The notes beneath the pieces are model-generated. The model was not told where the DNA came from. It saw only the letters and a program-made list of their open reading frames with translations, and did no database searches. Below are positions 10,239 to 19,871 of a DNA stretch of 29,347 nucleotides, one piece after another. The position numbers were made by a program, and so were the translations under genes. Positions within the stretch are counted from its first letter, which is position 1. The number at the start of each line of letters is the position of its first letter. The DNA is from Chara braunii (lineage: Eukaryota; Streptophyta; Charophyceae; Charales; Characeae), in contig BFEA01000167.1 of assembly GCA_003427395.1 (NCBI GenBank), positions 1,880,668 through 1,910,014 on the forward strand. Direction: 5' to 3'.

Positions 10239-10975
10239 TTGGCAGGGAAACACCTTGGGCCAGTAGGAGTGTTAGCCGCTCGTACTCGTGTTGAAGTGGT
10301 AACGTTGCCTTCACCACTTCAGGCGTTGGCCAAGGCTATTGACCCATTTATCGCCCCACATACACATTCAGACCCACCGATGCTTTGTTCGAGAGATGTG
10401 TCTGAATCCTTAGAAGAGTTACAAACTGAGTGGTCAAGGAAGGACCCCAGAGACTCTTGGGCGATGATCGACAAAGGTCCTAGGGGTGAAAATTTCGTGG
10501 TAGAGGTTGATGTAGGTGGCCGCAAGGTGGGCGCCTTCGCAGACATAGGCTCTACACGAAACTTCATTAGTCGTGCTTGTGTGGATAGACTGCTCTTAGG
10601 GGACCAAGTGCAGCGACTGAGCAGATATGTGGCATCTACGGTAGCCAATAAACACAGTATGGTTGTCCAAGACTATGTCAAGGACGTAGTCAGCACCTTC
10701 TCCTATGAGGAGAGGAACTGAGACACAAGATCTCGTTCCTTGTCAGCGACGAACTACCATTCGGTATGCTACTAGGCATGTACTACCCCGAGGTTGCTCA
10801 ACCTCAATTCGATTGGGATAGGAAGGTGATGATCCACAAGTTGCCTAATGGAAGAACCGTTGGACTGCAGAAGTTCAAAGCTAGCAGTCTAGTGGAGAAC
10901 TATGGTTGCATGTGTGCATCTTCTTTCTATAACTATTATTATATAAGCAGAATCGCGAGGAGGGCATGTACCTAG
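10239..10975 (+). pseudogene. Element B protease (broken)
   Basis: The frame 10239-10721 carries an acidic linker and the retropepsin core. The active-site triad is Asp-Ile-Gly (10542-10550) followed by STRNFIS. The next part, with the flap-like MLLGMYYPEV, is in another frame (10766-10975), so a frameshift falls near 10720. The protein aligns well with protease of C. Processing of Gag-Pol would have been its role. The Ile in the triad is shared with A and C and is discussed as a finding. Confidence 0.78.
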
Positions 10976-12047
10976 TCTTTGTCTTTGAGAAAGGGGAGGC
11001 CGTAAAATCATCCCCAAAGATAGAAGCAGTCGTTGCTCAGTATTCAGACCTTTTTTAGGATCCCAGCGGTGTGGTGGAAAGAGAGGTTGTCCATGCGATA
11101 GAAGTTGTCCCGGGTAGCGAAGTACCTAGAGGACAGATCTATAGGATGTGTCTCCTGCGGAGTTGGATGAGCTCCGCCGCCAGCTCAAAGAGCTCACAGA
11201 GAAGGGATGGATTCGGTCTAGTACCCTTATGGTGCTCCAGTCCTATTCGTTGCTAAGAAGGGAGGTACCCTAGGGATGTGCATTGACTATAGGGGCCTCA
11301 ACACCATCACCGTTAAGAACGCGAAACCCCTACCCTGCATCTACGACCTCTTGGATAGAGTGCAGAGATGTCGGTACTTCACAAAGATAGATCTGAAGTC
11401 CGGATACCATCAAAATGCCCGTCCGGATACCATCAAAATGCCATTAGACCTGAGGATCAACACAAAATCGCATTCTAGACCAGGTACGGTCTGTTCGAGT
11501 TTGTGGTGATGCCCGTTGGTCTATGAAATGCACCTGGGACATTCCAGCACATGAATCGGATCTTTCATGATTACTTAGACAAGTTTATTGTCGTGTACCT
11601 CGACGATATCCTTATCTTTAGTTAGAGGAGCACGTGAAAACAGTATTAGGTCTCCTAAGGCAGCACCAGTACAAGGTCAACTTGGAGAAATGAAAGTTCG
11701 GTTGCACCAAGATCTTGTACCTGGGTCATGAGATTTTCGCGGATGGATTGAGGCCAGACGATGCCAAAGTGGGCGGCATGCATGACTGGCCCATACCTCA
11801 GACTAATACTGAGGTCCGGTCATTTTTGGGGATGGCGGGCTACTATCGTCCGTTTGTCAAAAATTATAGTATTGTAGCTTCCCCATTAACCGGCCTAACC
11901 CACCTTGACACCCCTTGGGAGTGGACTGAAGAGTGTGAAGCAAGCTTCAAGAAATTGAAGTATGCCCCGACACACTATGTAGTCCTCAAACTTTCGGATC
12001 CTGACCAGCCCTTTGTAGTGACACAGACGCCAGCCAATATGGCATAG
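10976..12047 (+). pseudogene. Element B reverse transcriptase (broken)
   Basis: RT shows MCIDYRGLN (11276), [12 protein letters not shown] with the first catalytic Asp (about 11380-11410), VVMP (11500s), VYLDDIL with the Asp-Asp pair (about 11595), LGHEI (11718) and GYYRPFVKNYS (about 11840). A stop (TTTTTAG) lies near 11055, a 23-bp tandem duplication at 11398-11443 shifts the frame, and stops replace codons near 11475 and 11525. It lost function through many small lesions but is nearly full length. It synthesised cDNA from the tRNA-primed RNA. Confidence 0.85.
11398..11443 (+). repeat. 23-bp tandem duplication in RT B
   Basis: GTCCGGATACCATCAAAATG is repeated with a 23-base period (11398 and 11421). 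The duplication falls right after the first RT catalytic Asp and, being no multiple of three, shifts the frame. Confidence 0.9.
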
Positions 12048-12427
12048 GCGCGGTCCTTGCACAAAAGGAGGGGAAAAAGTTGAGGCCCATCGAGTACATG
12101 AGCAAGAAGATGTCATCTCAGAAGTTAGCAAAGTCCACGTATGAGCGTGAGCTCTATGCCCTCTATAGAGCGCTGGCCCACTGGAGACATTATCTCCTAG
12201 GCAAATTCTTCTATGTAAGATCTGACCATGAGACTTTACGTTGGATCAAGACTCGGCCTGTACTCTCATATGCACTCAAAAGGTGGATCCAAGTGATAGA
12301 CATGCATGACGATCAACTTGACCCAATAAAAGGAGAGTATAACAAAGTGGCTGATGCAGTATCGCGTAGGGCGGATTATCTGGGCACGGTAGTGACTGAG
12401 TTTGAAATATCTGAGGATGTAACGTGA
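12000..12427 (+). pseudogene. Element B RNase H (one frameshift)
   Basis: The 12080-12427 frame has MSKKMSSQKL, the Glu in YERELYAL, the Asp in VRSDHETL and the Asp in VADAVSRRADYL, all standard for Ty3 RNase H. The first catalytic Asp segment lies just upstream around 12020 and is out of frame because of a missing base after the VVT codons. A TGA at 12425 closes the frame before integrase, where the intact Gag-Pol would read on. Confidence 0.82.
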
Positions 12428-12430
12428 TCT

Positions 12431-13466
12431 TTGGTGGAGGCCTATGGGGAAGACGCAGTTATGTCAGAAATCATCCGTAAGTTAGAAGCGAAAGATAAAG
12501 TAACTTCTAACGAATTTACGATGGTCAATGGCTTCTTGTTCCTTGAAAGGCTGTGTGTTCCAAATAGGGAGTCTTTGCGTATTTTGTTTTTAGGTGAGTG
12601 TCATGATGCAACTGGTCATTTCGGCTATGAAAAGACATCAGCTAACCTAGTGCAGAGATTTTGGTGGTCATCTATGATGCAAGATGCGAAGAAGTACGTT
12701 GAAACATGCCAAGTTTGCCAGCGGGACAAACCTAGGACTCAGGCTCCGCTTGGGCTTATCAAGCCCTTGCCTATTTCTGACGGTCCTGGTCAAAGTGTGT
12801 CCATGGACTTCATGGATTCTCTTGTGACCAGCAAGAATGGTAAAAGACACATCTTCGGCATACCGGACCGATTTACCAAGTACGCTAGCCTGATCGCTAT
12901 GCCGGAAACAACAAAAACTGACTATGTTATCAAATTGTTTATGGATAATTGGGTACGGGACTTTGGGTTACCCAAGTCCATCATGAGTGACAGGGACGTC
13001 CGCTTTACCAGCGAACTGTGGCAGAGCACAGCTCAACAGATGGGCACCCGACTGCAAATGCCATCAGGGAATCACCCCGAGTCAAATGGACAGGCGGAAC
13101 AGATGAACCGAGTAGTGCAACAACTACTTCGACATTACATCAAGCCAAGCCAGGATGACTGGGACGAGAAATTACCACTCGTTGCCAGCCTGTACAACAA
13201 CGTTGTGCACAACACTGCTGGCATGACTCCCAACCAACGACATCTTGGTTGGAAGCCCAGATCCGCCCTTGATTTCCTATTTGCTTCAACTGTAGCACCT
13301 GGCAGCATAGATTTGTTGTCAAGTACGAACAAATGCTACAGCAGGCCGTTGAACACATTAGGAAGTCTCAGGATGCTATGATTGCATCTGAGAACAAACA
13401 CAGGCGGCCTTCTAACTTTCAGGTAGGGGACAGAGTCTGGGTTAAATCATCTAACTAGGTCAAGAG
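12431..13466 (+). pseudogene. Element B integrase, catalytic residues intact
   Basis: A 316-residue frame holds the HHCC zinc finger (H58, H63, C93, C96) and the complete D-D-E triad: D126 in SMDF, D187 in MSDRD and E223 in SNGQAEQMN, giving a DX35E spacing. It also has the tail motif YNNVVH. The frame breaks after about 13330, where a one-base shift begins, and the following VGDRVWVK segment ends in a TAG. Among all domains of B this one is best kept. The role is insertion of cDNA into chromosomes. It is separated from RNase H by a stop at 12425. Confidence 0.88.
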
Positions 13467-13904
13467 TTGGGAATTTCCCAAAAACTAATGCAGCAGTATT
13501 TTGGTCTTTGGGAGGTCCTAGACATAGTGGGGGATCAGATAAATGGACCTTCCTATGTCATTCCCATCACTGCTCACCTATGCACACACCCAGTCTTCCA
13601 CGCCTCAAAGTTGGCACCTTTCGCAGAAATTGCACAGTTTCCCTCCAAACGATTAATGTTGCCCCCAACTATGAATGGCGAAGTCGACATCGACGGAATT
13701 GTGGAGCATCGGGTGATGACAGTGCCTAAACCTCCTGGCAGAGGCCGTCCTCCAAAGCCAAGGATACAGTATCGTGTCAGATTCGGACACCATCCCGATC
13801 CCAGTGAAGATTGGTGGTTTACCAGAGAATAACTCCAACAAACAACTCCCCAAGTGATTGCAGGCTACGAAAGAGCACTCCAAGGAAAGTTGCCTGCAGA
13901 TTAA
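13467..13904 (+). pseudogene. Integrase C-terminal tail of B: GPY/F-like region, AT-hook and chromodomain-like segment
   Basis: This frame starts with the QQYFGLWEVLDIVG...GPSYVI block of the GPY/F-type integrase tail, followed by HPVFHASKL. It then shows a chromodomain-like part: VEHRVM, a basic linker with GRGRPPKPR (13737-13763, an AT-hook core), then YRVRFGHHPDPSEDWWFTRE. A TAA replaces a Glu codon after WFTRE, and the reading frame goes on to a final TAA at 13902-13904. The tail would read chromatin or bind AT-rich DNA to guide insertion. The chromodomain match is loose: the usual W-x-G-Y turn is missing. Confidence 0.72.
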
Positions 13905-13930
13905 GGAACTTCTCAGAGAACTATCAAAGT

Positions 13931-13944
13931 AAAGGAGGAGGGAA
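13931..13944 (+). other. Polypurine tract of element B
   Basis: AAAGGAGGAGGGAA directly precedes the TG of the 3' LTR at 13945. It is the expected primer for plus-strand DNA synthesis. Confidence 0.88.
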
Positions 13945-14718
13945 TGCGAGGATAAGGATCCTCGGCAGACCTAAGGGGACCCTGATGCATGTGTGCCCGC
14001 CCTAAGTGAAGGCGGGCCTAACAAATCACGAGAGGCCAATGCTGTCAATTTTGTATTTGGGTTTCAGTCAGTTGTGTCGCGTCAGTTGGTTGAGGGAACC
14101 TAGGACCCGAGCAGCAAATACTTTCCACGATCTTCTAGGCCTTTTTATGAAGTGCAGGCCCTGGGTCACATTCGCAGCAACATACACAGACAATTGGGAG
14201 GTGTAACTGAACGAGGCCCAACCACAGCAGCAGAGGCCCAACTACCTGGGGCCTACCGGAAGCTTTTGGGCGTAGGCCCAGCCCAACGAAGCCGCAGGCA
14301 GGCAAGGCCAGACTTCTTCCATATAGGAAAGAGTCCGCTGCCTAGCGGCTCATTCAGACACTTGCCAATTTGCGGCAGTGTTGCTGGCGCGGATGCTCGC
14401 GTGCTGCTGCTAGCGCTAGGGGCAAGGTGCTGTGCACGTGCGGTCGTGTGGGAAGAAGGGCGCTGCTGAGAGCAGCGCCACAACCCAGCTTCCATAGCTG
14501 GTTGGGCTTGGAGTACAGCAAGGCGCAAGGATGATCTCCGGGTGTACAGAGGGAAGACAAGGGTGAAAGTCGAGGGGGAGAGAGAGAGAGTGATGATGAT
14601 GTTGATGTGAGGGCACATACCTGGTATACTACTTTTTGGACACTGTGGAACTTTTTGGCTTTCAATGTGATTGTGCAATCTGTATTCTGTCATCTCGCTA
14701 ATGCGCATTTTCCTTGCA
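13945..14718 (+). mobile_element. 3' LTR of element B
   Basis: It begins TGCGAGGATAAGG, follows the polypurine tract and ends CCTTGCA. It matches the 5' LTR through the GC hairpin (13995-14017), the CCATATAGGA box (14319-14328) and the antisense donor motif (14615-14623). It then jumps to the last ~90 bases, missing about 230 bp that the 5' copy has, including the TGACGTCA box. Confidence 0.87.
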
Positions 14719-15130
14719 AATGATAAAGTTTTCGAAAAAGAATAATGAAAAAGTAGTTTCGAAAAAAAATGTTTGAGAAAGAACTAATTAATTATAAAGA
14801 ATTTGTGAATTACAAAAAGAAATGTCGAAAAATAATTTAATTAATTTCAGAATATTTTTAAATTACAAAAATTTCATAAAAGAATTCATTAAAATTATTT
14901 TCGAATTTCGAGGAAGAAATTTCGAGAAAGAATAATTAATTTTATGCATTTTCAAAAATTTTGAAAATTAATTAATTAAAAGTAAAAAAAAATGTTGAAA
15001 AAGAAATGTCAAAAAAATAGTTAATTAATTCCAAAGCATTTTCTAATTACAAAAAAAATTAATGAGTTTTGAAAAAGATAAAAATAAAAAATAAATAGGG
15101 AAATAATTTCTCAAACAAATGACTAATGAA
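14719..15130. other. AT-rich noncoding stretch with ~184-bp degenerate repeat
   Basis: No gene is seen. The stretch is dominated by AATTAATT and GAAAAA motifs. AAAAAGAAATGTC recurs at 14814 and 14998, with similar sequence following, which suggests a degenerate direct repeat of about 184 bp. It resembles in composition the AT-rich DNA left of element B, so B may have inserted into such a block. Confidence 0.5.
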
Positions 15131-15821
15131 GTAAATCGGGGGCGGCGTGATCTTATCTATGATTGGATGGCTGTCTAGTAGTAATAGGGTAGGATAGATA
15201 GGTAAAGGGGGGGGGAGGGGGGTGGTTCGCGTGACGATGGTGATGATGAGGAAGAGGATGACAGCGAACAATGGGGGGTTGGGGGTCGCGCAGGGGAGGG
15301 GGAACGAGTCGCGCAGAGGAAGAGGGATGTGTGGCGGTGGTGGGCGGGAGGAGCGGGGGGAAATGGGAGGATAGGCGGGAGCGGGGGAGCGCAAGAGCGG
15401 GGAAGCAAGGGGGACGAAGGGGAGTGACAGATGGGGAAGATCGCACGGGGAAACGCGCGGGAGATGGGAGATAGTGACGTGCGGAGGAAGAAGCACGCGA
15501 AGGGGGAACTGGCGTGTGGGTGGGGGAAGGAGATAGCACGGGGATCGGGGAATCTGAGTTGGGAAGGGTGGGGGGATCGCGTGGGGGGAGCGTGAGAGGA
15601 TCGTGAAGTCGTGGAAGGGCGGGAAATGGGATTGTGTAGGTGGCAGGGGGAAGAAAGAATCAGAGGGGGAAAAGAAGAAGAACAAGAAGAAGAAGAAGAA
15701 GAAACGAGGAAGAAGAAGAAGGGGAAAGAGAATGTCGGCAACGGGGTAGAAAGAAGGGGAGGGGAAGGGAGGGATGATGACGACGATGATGATAAGAAGG
15801 AGGAGAAGAAGAAGAAATGAG

Positions 15822-15861
<40 letters not shown>
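15131..15861. repeat. Purine-rich low-complexity block ending in A40
   Basis: The plus strand is mostly G and A for about 690 bases, with GAA repeats at about 15665-15720 and GAT/GAC repeats at about 15773-15795. It ends in a run of 40 A (15822-15861). Reading frames here are low-complexity and I do not regard them as genes. The A run could be the poly(A) tail of an old retroposed RNA, but no body of a known element is recognised. Confidence 0.7.
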
Positions 15862-15866
<5 letters not shown>

Positions 15867-16100
15867 GGTCACTTACCTGCACGGTGGCTTCGGGATCGGT
15901 GGCATGGCAGCGGCAACGATGAAGGCAGCAAGGTGCTGACGTGTCGGCGACGACGAAGACAAGGACAATGGCGATGACGTGGGAATGGCGACGATGACGA
16001 GGTAACGATGATGACGAAGACAACTGTGATGGTGATGACGTGGCGGTGCTGAAGATGGTGACGCTGAAGATGAAAAGCAAAAGAAAAGCAATGGAAGAGA
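15862..16100. other. GATGACG-rich stretch, no gene recognised
   Basis: Cryptic trinucleotide-like repeats (GATGACG, GCGACGATGA) fill this stretch. It begins with a perfect antisense splice-donor consensus, ACTTACCTG (15871-15879). I see no convincing coding region. Confidence 0.5.
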
Positions 16101-16860
16101 CACGGCAGCAATCCGAAATATCTCGGACTAGCCACCTTGAGGAAAATGGAGCCTAGAGAAGCTCCATGTGAAAAATAGGCTCCCGGGAGAAAATCGAAGC
16201 AAATGGGGCCACAATTAGGAAGAGAGGGAGGCAAAAAGAGGCTCCCATGGGCATGGGGGAGCCTCAATTGCAGTCCGAGATATAGCGAACTGCACCTTGG
16301 GCATAGGAAGGGCCAAAACTAAAAGCAAGGGCCTAAAAAAGGCCTTAACGGCTAGTTGACATTTGGCATGCTAGAAAAAAGAGAGGAAAAGAAAAGAAAA
16401 AGGTGGGAGAATAAGACAAAAGGAGTGAGAGAGTTGGCCGTCAGGAGGGACTGCCACAAGTAGGGACTGGCAGGTCCCTACTGTCCGAAAATGGAGGAAA
16501 AAAAAAAAAAAAAAAAAAGAGAAAAATGCCTTAACGGTAAAAAACAACCACTTGGGGAGATGCATCTGTGACCAAATACATTTTGGGATATAGCGGTTGC
16601 CAAGGACCTTGATTTTCTCTTGATTTTGCATAGAAAATCAAGAAAAATCAAGGCCCCATGCAACCGAGATACAACGGATTGCATGGGGGAGGACAAACAC
16701 ATGTTTCAGATACATTCAGAGCCAATATTGAGCCCAGATGCACTTGGGAGTTGGCCGTTACATTTTGCTTGTGGTCAGGCAGTTGTGGGACCATGAGGCT
16801 AGGGAAAAGGCCATTATGGCAGTCCGAGAAAATAACGAATTGCATGGGGGTGCCTAGGCC
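16101..16860. repeat. Hairpin-dense noncoding block with repeated palindromic motif
   Basis: Many inverted repeats lie within 760 bases: ATGGAGC/GCTCCAT (16146-16167), CTCCCGGGAG (16180-16189), GAGGCTCCC/GGGAGCCTC (16238-16265), AGTAGGGAC/GTCCCTACT (16459-16482), a ~20-bp stem at 16607-16653 and a 13-bp stem with one bulge at 16654-16688. A motif like GCAGTCCGAGATATAGCGAA recurs at 16108, 16270, 16660 and 16819, and partly at 16585. GCCTTAACGG and GAGTTGGCCGT also recur. No protein is predicted. It could be an LTR of an unrecognised element or a structured transcribed repeat. Confidence 0.65.
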
Positions 16861-17180
16861 AAAAGGAAAAGGGTCTTGGCTTACCGAAGACGCTAGAAAA
16901 GAATATCTTGGGTTTGACTATATAAAGACGGTAAATGGGGGCCGTGAGATGGTGGATCTCGCGACCTAGAATATTCGCGACACTTGAGGCCCATGGGAAG
17001 AAGGGATTGGGGCTGCCGGGGACAAGGAAGCCCCCAATAAAAATCGGACGTCACCGGGAATGATGTCGGGGACTGAATGGGCCCAATTAAAAATAGTTTT
17101 GGGGCATGCGCCGGCGGGACCACCGTCGGGACTAGAAAGGGAGGAAGAAGAAGTCTCTTACTCTTGATGAAGCTCTGTTT
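16861..17180. other. Noncoding flank of element C with a TATA-like box
   Basis: No gene is seen. TATATAAA at 16919-16926, downstream of the hairpin block, is a good TATA-box match on the plus strand. If the hairpin block is an LTR U3 or a promoter region, transcription would start around 16950. Nothing else in this stretch is recognised. Confidence 0.4.
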
Positions 17181-17867
17181 TGTGAGGAATGTGCCCTCAC
17201 GGGGCCCTAGCCAACATGCACATAATTTGGGTTGTGGCCCCCAACAAGCCTCGTGGCCGCCCTAAGTGAAGGCGGGCTTGAATATCCATAAGAGGCCCTT
17301 ATCTCAGTATTTTCCAATATGGATATCAAACAGCTGCAGCACGCCAGTTGGTTGAAGTGCAACGTGAGCCTCTCCCTGGGCTCCTTCCAAAACCGGCAAC
17401 TGCGTCAAGCAGTTGAGCCCAGGGTCGGGTGGTTGCGCCCTGGGCACACACAGTGTGAGGCCGACACATCACGAAGTTGTCGCCGGCGAACCAGAACACA
17501 ACATTGTCATCTCAGAGGCCCAACGAGCCAATGAGAAGACGACGAACGCTTGGAGCCTAGAGGCTGCCTGGACGTGCCCAACCAGAAAGGGCCCAGGCCC
17601 CCAACTGTCGGACAGGGCCTGGACGCAAACACTAGGGCCCGACTGGAAGCTACAAGGAGCTTCCGCAGTCAGGCCCTCACAGCCAAACAGAGGCCGTGAG
17701 CTCCATATAGGGAGGTCGCTGGCCAGAGGCGGGCATTCTTGCCTAGGCAGGCAATGCGGACAAGCTGCTGCGTGGTTGTGCAAGTGTCTACATGTGCGCT
17801 GCTGGCTGGGGCGCACAAGGGCGCTATGAGATGAGAGGGGCACTGCAGGGCAGCGGGCGCACGACAG

Positions 17868-18375
17868 CCATAGCCAGGATGCAGGGGCCATGCGAGTGAT
17901 AGGCAGAGGTCTTCGGGTAGGTGGCGCATGAGTGGGTGGTCAAGGTCTGATGAGGAAAGGAGAGAGAACGCACCTGGTGTATGTGGGAGGTCGGCATTGG
18001 TGTTGACGTCATGTACATTGGTCTTCAACGTTGGAGTGATCCTGTTGCGAGAATGTAGATAGGCTAGATAGGCTCCGTAGAGTAGGTAGGGCACTGGGCG
18101 CCATACAGAGATGAGCGACATAGCCGGGCTGCAAGGACGTATGCGGGTGATAGGCGGAGGAGGTCTTCGAGTAGGAGGCACATGAGTCAGTGGTCAAGGT
18201 CTGATGAGGAAAGGAGAGAGAACGTACCTGGTGTATGTGGGCGGTTGGCATTGGTGTTGACGTCATGTACATTGGTCTTCAACGTTGGAGTGATCCTGTT
18301 GCGAGAATGTTGATAGGCTAGATAGGCTTAGTAGAGTAGGTCAGGCGTTGGGCGCCAGACATAGATGAGCGACAT
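17868..18375 (+). repeat. 254-bp tandem duplication in the 5' LTR of C
   Basis: Two diverged copies (17868-18121 and 18122-18375) share, for example, CAAGGTCTGATGAGG at 17941 and 18195 and end with GAGCGACAT. The 3' LTR has only one copy (about 28657-28915). Each copy carries one TGACGTCA and one antisense donor-like motif. Confidence 0.88.
18004..18011 (+). promoter_or_regulatory. TGACGTCA (bZIP/CRE-type) site in 5' LTR of C, first copy
   Basis: The perfect palindrome lies in the first tandem unit. The second unit repeats it at 18258-18265 and the 3' LTR has it at 28798-28805. The same octamer occurs in LTR B. Binding by a bZIP factor is inference. Confidence 0.5.
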
Positions 18376-18558
18376 TGGATATTGTGTTGGTGGGGCGTGA
18401 GGGCGATAACATTGGCACACAAGTTCACTGCTTTGCTATTATTTGGATGGAATCTTGGTGCATTTGAGCTCTCTGCTTGGTACATGACTATCTGGACTTC
18501 TGCGTTATTTTGCAACCCTTTTTTATGTGTATCACTCTCGCTCATATTCCTTGCAATC

Positions 18559-18570
18559 TGGTATCAGAGC
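18559..18570 (+). other. Primer-binding site of element C (initiator Met tRNA)
   Basis: TGGTATCAGAGC is an exact match to the plant initiator-Met tRNA primer site. It lies three bases after the LTR end and is followed by TGGTTCGA. Confidence 0.93.
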
Positions 18571-19871
18571 TGGTTCGAGATCGCCATGACTTGGCGCTGG
18601 TGACATTTTTACTTGATGCGTTGACAATGCTTCTACACAGTAAGGCTACATTGGCGCTGGCATGAACAGCCACTCCTGGGTAGAGGGGAGTTGGCCGGAA
18701 GGCTATGGCACAACGTGGGAGCTGTGGCGACAGTGGATGTATGTATGATGATGAGAGCATGCTGGTGTGGCATTTTGGCTGAGGTGTCACTGCATTGCAT
18801 GGTGGGTGGTACCAAGGCTACGACCGGTCATCGAAATGCACATCGGCTCAATTGGTGAGAAATTTGTGGTTGGGGGCACAACTATCTTCAGGTACGTTGT
18901 TCCCTTACTCCATCTTCCCTCTCAATCTCTTCTTACCGCGAGGCAGTGAGTCAACTTGAGTGTCCTCTTTTGGTTAAGGAGTCGTGAGTGCTCTACCTTG
19001 AGAGTCGACATTCTTCCTGGTGGCGCATTTGGCAAGAGAGGGCAGTGCCTCTGAAGGGCCCTGGTCAACGCAAGTGTCACGGTCACCATGCCAACCCATG
19101 GGAGCAGTACACCCAGGCCATGTTACTTCGGTCACCATGCCAACCCATGGGAGCAGTACACCCAGGCCATGTTACTTCGTCCTTTGAGCTCTTTGCTGCG
19201 CCAATAGGGGGAACGTGGACAAACCAGTCCTATGCAAGACGCTTACCAGACCTTCTATAAATATTTCTGGCAGGGATCTGTTTTGAATACTGGCTGTGAT
19301 CGTCGTCCTGTCTGCAACGTTAAATAATTCTTGAGGACCTTGGGGGTTGTCCTTAAACTGCCTCTTGATCACCCAGATCAGTCGGATGGAAGGCTCTTTG
19401 CACGCGAGGATAAACAAAGGGCAGTGCTGGTCATAAGCGAGTTCGTGGGCACAGGGCTGGGACGTTAGTGCACACCTTACACACTGCTGCTTGATGATGT
19501 GGACAGGCACGTTTGATACAGGGGAAGGAAGGTTCCAATTGGTGCTCAACTACAATCACAATTATTTTCATTGCGCATGCATTTGCGCACATGATTTATT
19601 TTTATTTTGATTAGTTGGTGGACAAACTGCTAACACCTAATGAACAGCCTGGATTAGAACTGTAGTGTTCTATCATTGCTCGTTTTGTTCGATGCTGCTG
19701 TGAGTGAAACTAGTTGAAATAGGATTACATCTTGTGCTCAGTTTGTGTATAAGTCGTTGATACCGCTTGAACGGTAGCCCAAGTAACTTGCCAGATATTA
19801 ATTTATTTTATTTATTTCTCAACCCGGCCAAACACATGTTGTGGTTGGCACCCGTGAGGGCACTAGTGCAG
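18571..19871 (+). other. Untranslated leader of element C
   Basis: The leader is similar to that of B over several hundred bases, strongest at 19255-19410. It shares TATAAATA (19256-19263). A donor-like CAG|GTACGT (GT at 18892) and a T-rich acceptor ending in AG at 19613-19614 sit at the same places as in B. A perfect 49-bp tandem duplication lies at 19081-19178. No coding region is credible. Confidence 0.6.
19081..19178 (+). repeat. Perfect 49-bp tandem duplication in leader C
   Basis: Two identical 49-base units (19081-19129 and 19130-19178) begin with GGTCACCATGCCAACCCATG. Element B has a single diverged copy near 7600. Since the two units are identical, the duplication is more recent than the LTR divergence or is an assembly artefact. 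Confidence 0.85.

Larger units (their letters stand above)
6099..14718 (+). mobile_element. Element B: full-length decayed Ty3/gypsy (chromovirus-like) retrotransposon
   Basis: The element has two similar LTRs (6099-7091 and 13945-14718), an initiator-Met tRNA primer site directly after the first, and a polypurine tract directly before the second. Between them are gag, protease, RT, RNase H, integrase and a chromodomain-like tail in Ty3 order. Many stops and frameshifts break gag and pol. The integrase reading frame is the best preserved. I could not see a convincing target-site duplication: AAAAG precedes and AATGA follows. The LTRs differ by many substitutions and a ~230-bp gap, so the insertion is old. 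Confidence 0.9.
17181..18555 (+). mobile_element. 5' LTR of element C
   Basis: It starts TGTGAGGAATGTGCCC, matching 27972 onward, and ends CCTTGCA before the primer site. It holds an altered GC hairpin (about 17256-17277), the CCATATAGG box (17703-17711), a 254-bp tandem duplication (17868-18375), two TGACGTCA boxes and two antisense donor-like motifs (17968-17976 and 18222-18230). In its first ~250 bases I count roughly 20 differences from the 3' LTR. Confidence 0.88.

Noticed and set aside
15059-15870. Long frames across the purine-rich block on both strands
   Set aside because: They are low-complexity translations (Ser/Pro/His/Arg or Glu/Lys repeats) of simple-sequence DNA without any domain.
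17948-17962. CTGATGAGGAAAGG resembling a hammerhead core
   Set aside because: There is no stem II, no GAAA at the right distance and no cleavage triplet.
17469-18181. Frames of 138-170 residues inside the LTRs of C, also at 28195-28822
   Set aside because: They lie within LTR sequence, overlap each other on both strands, and have no domain. Similarity between the copies is due to the LTR pair.
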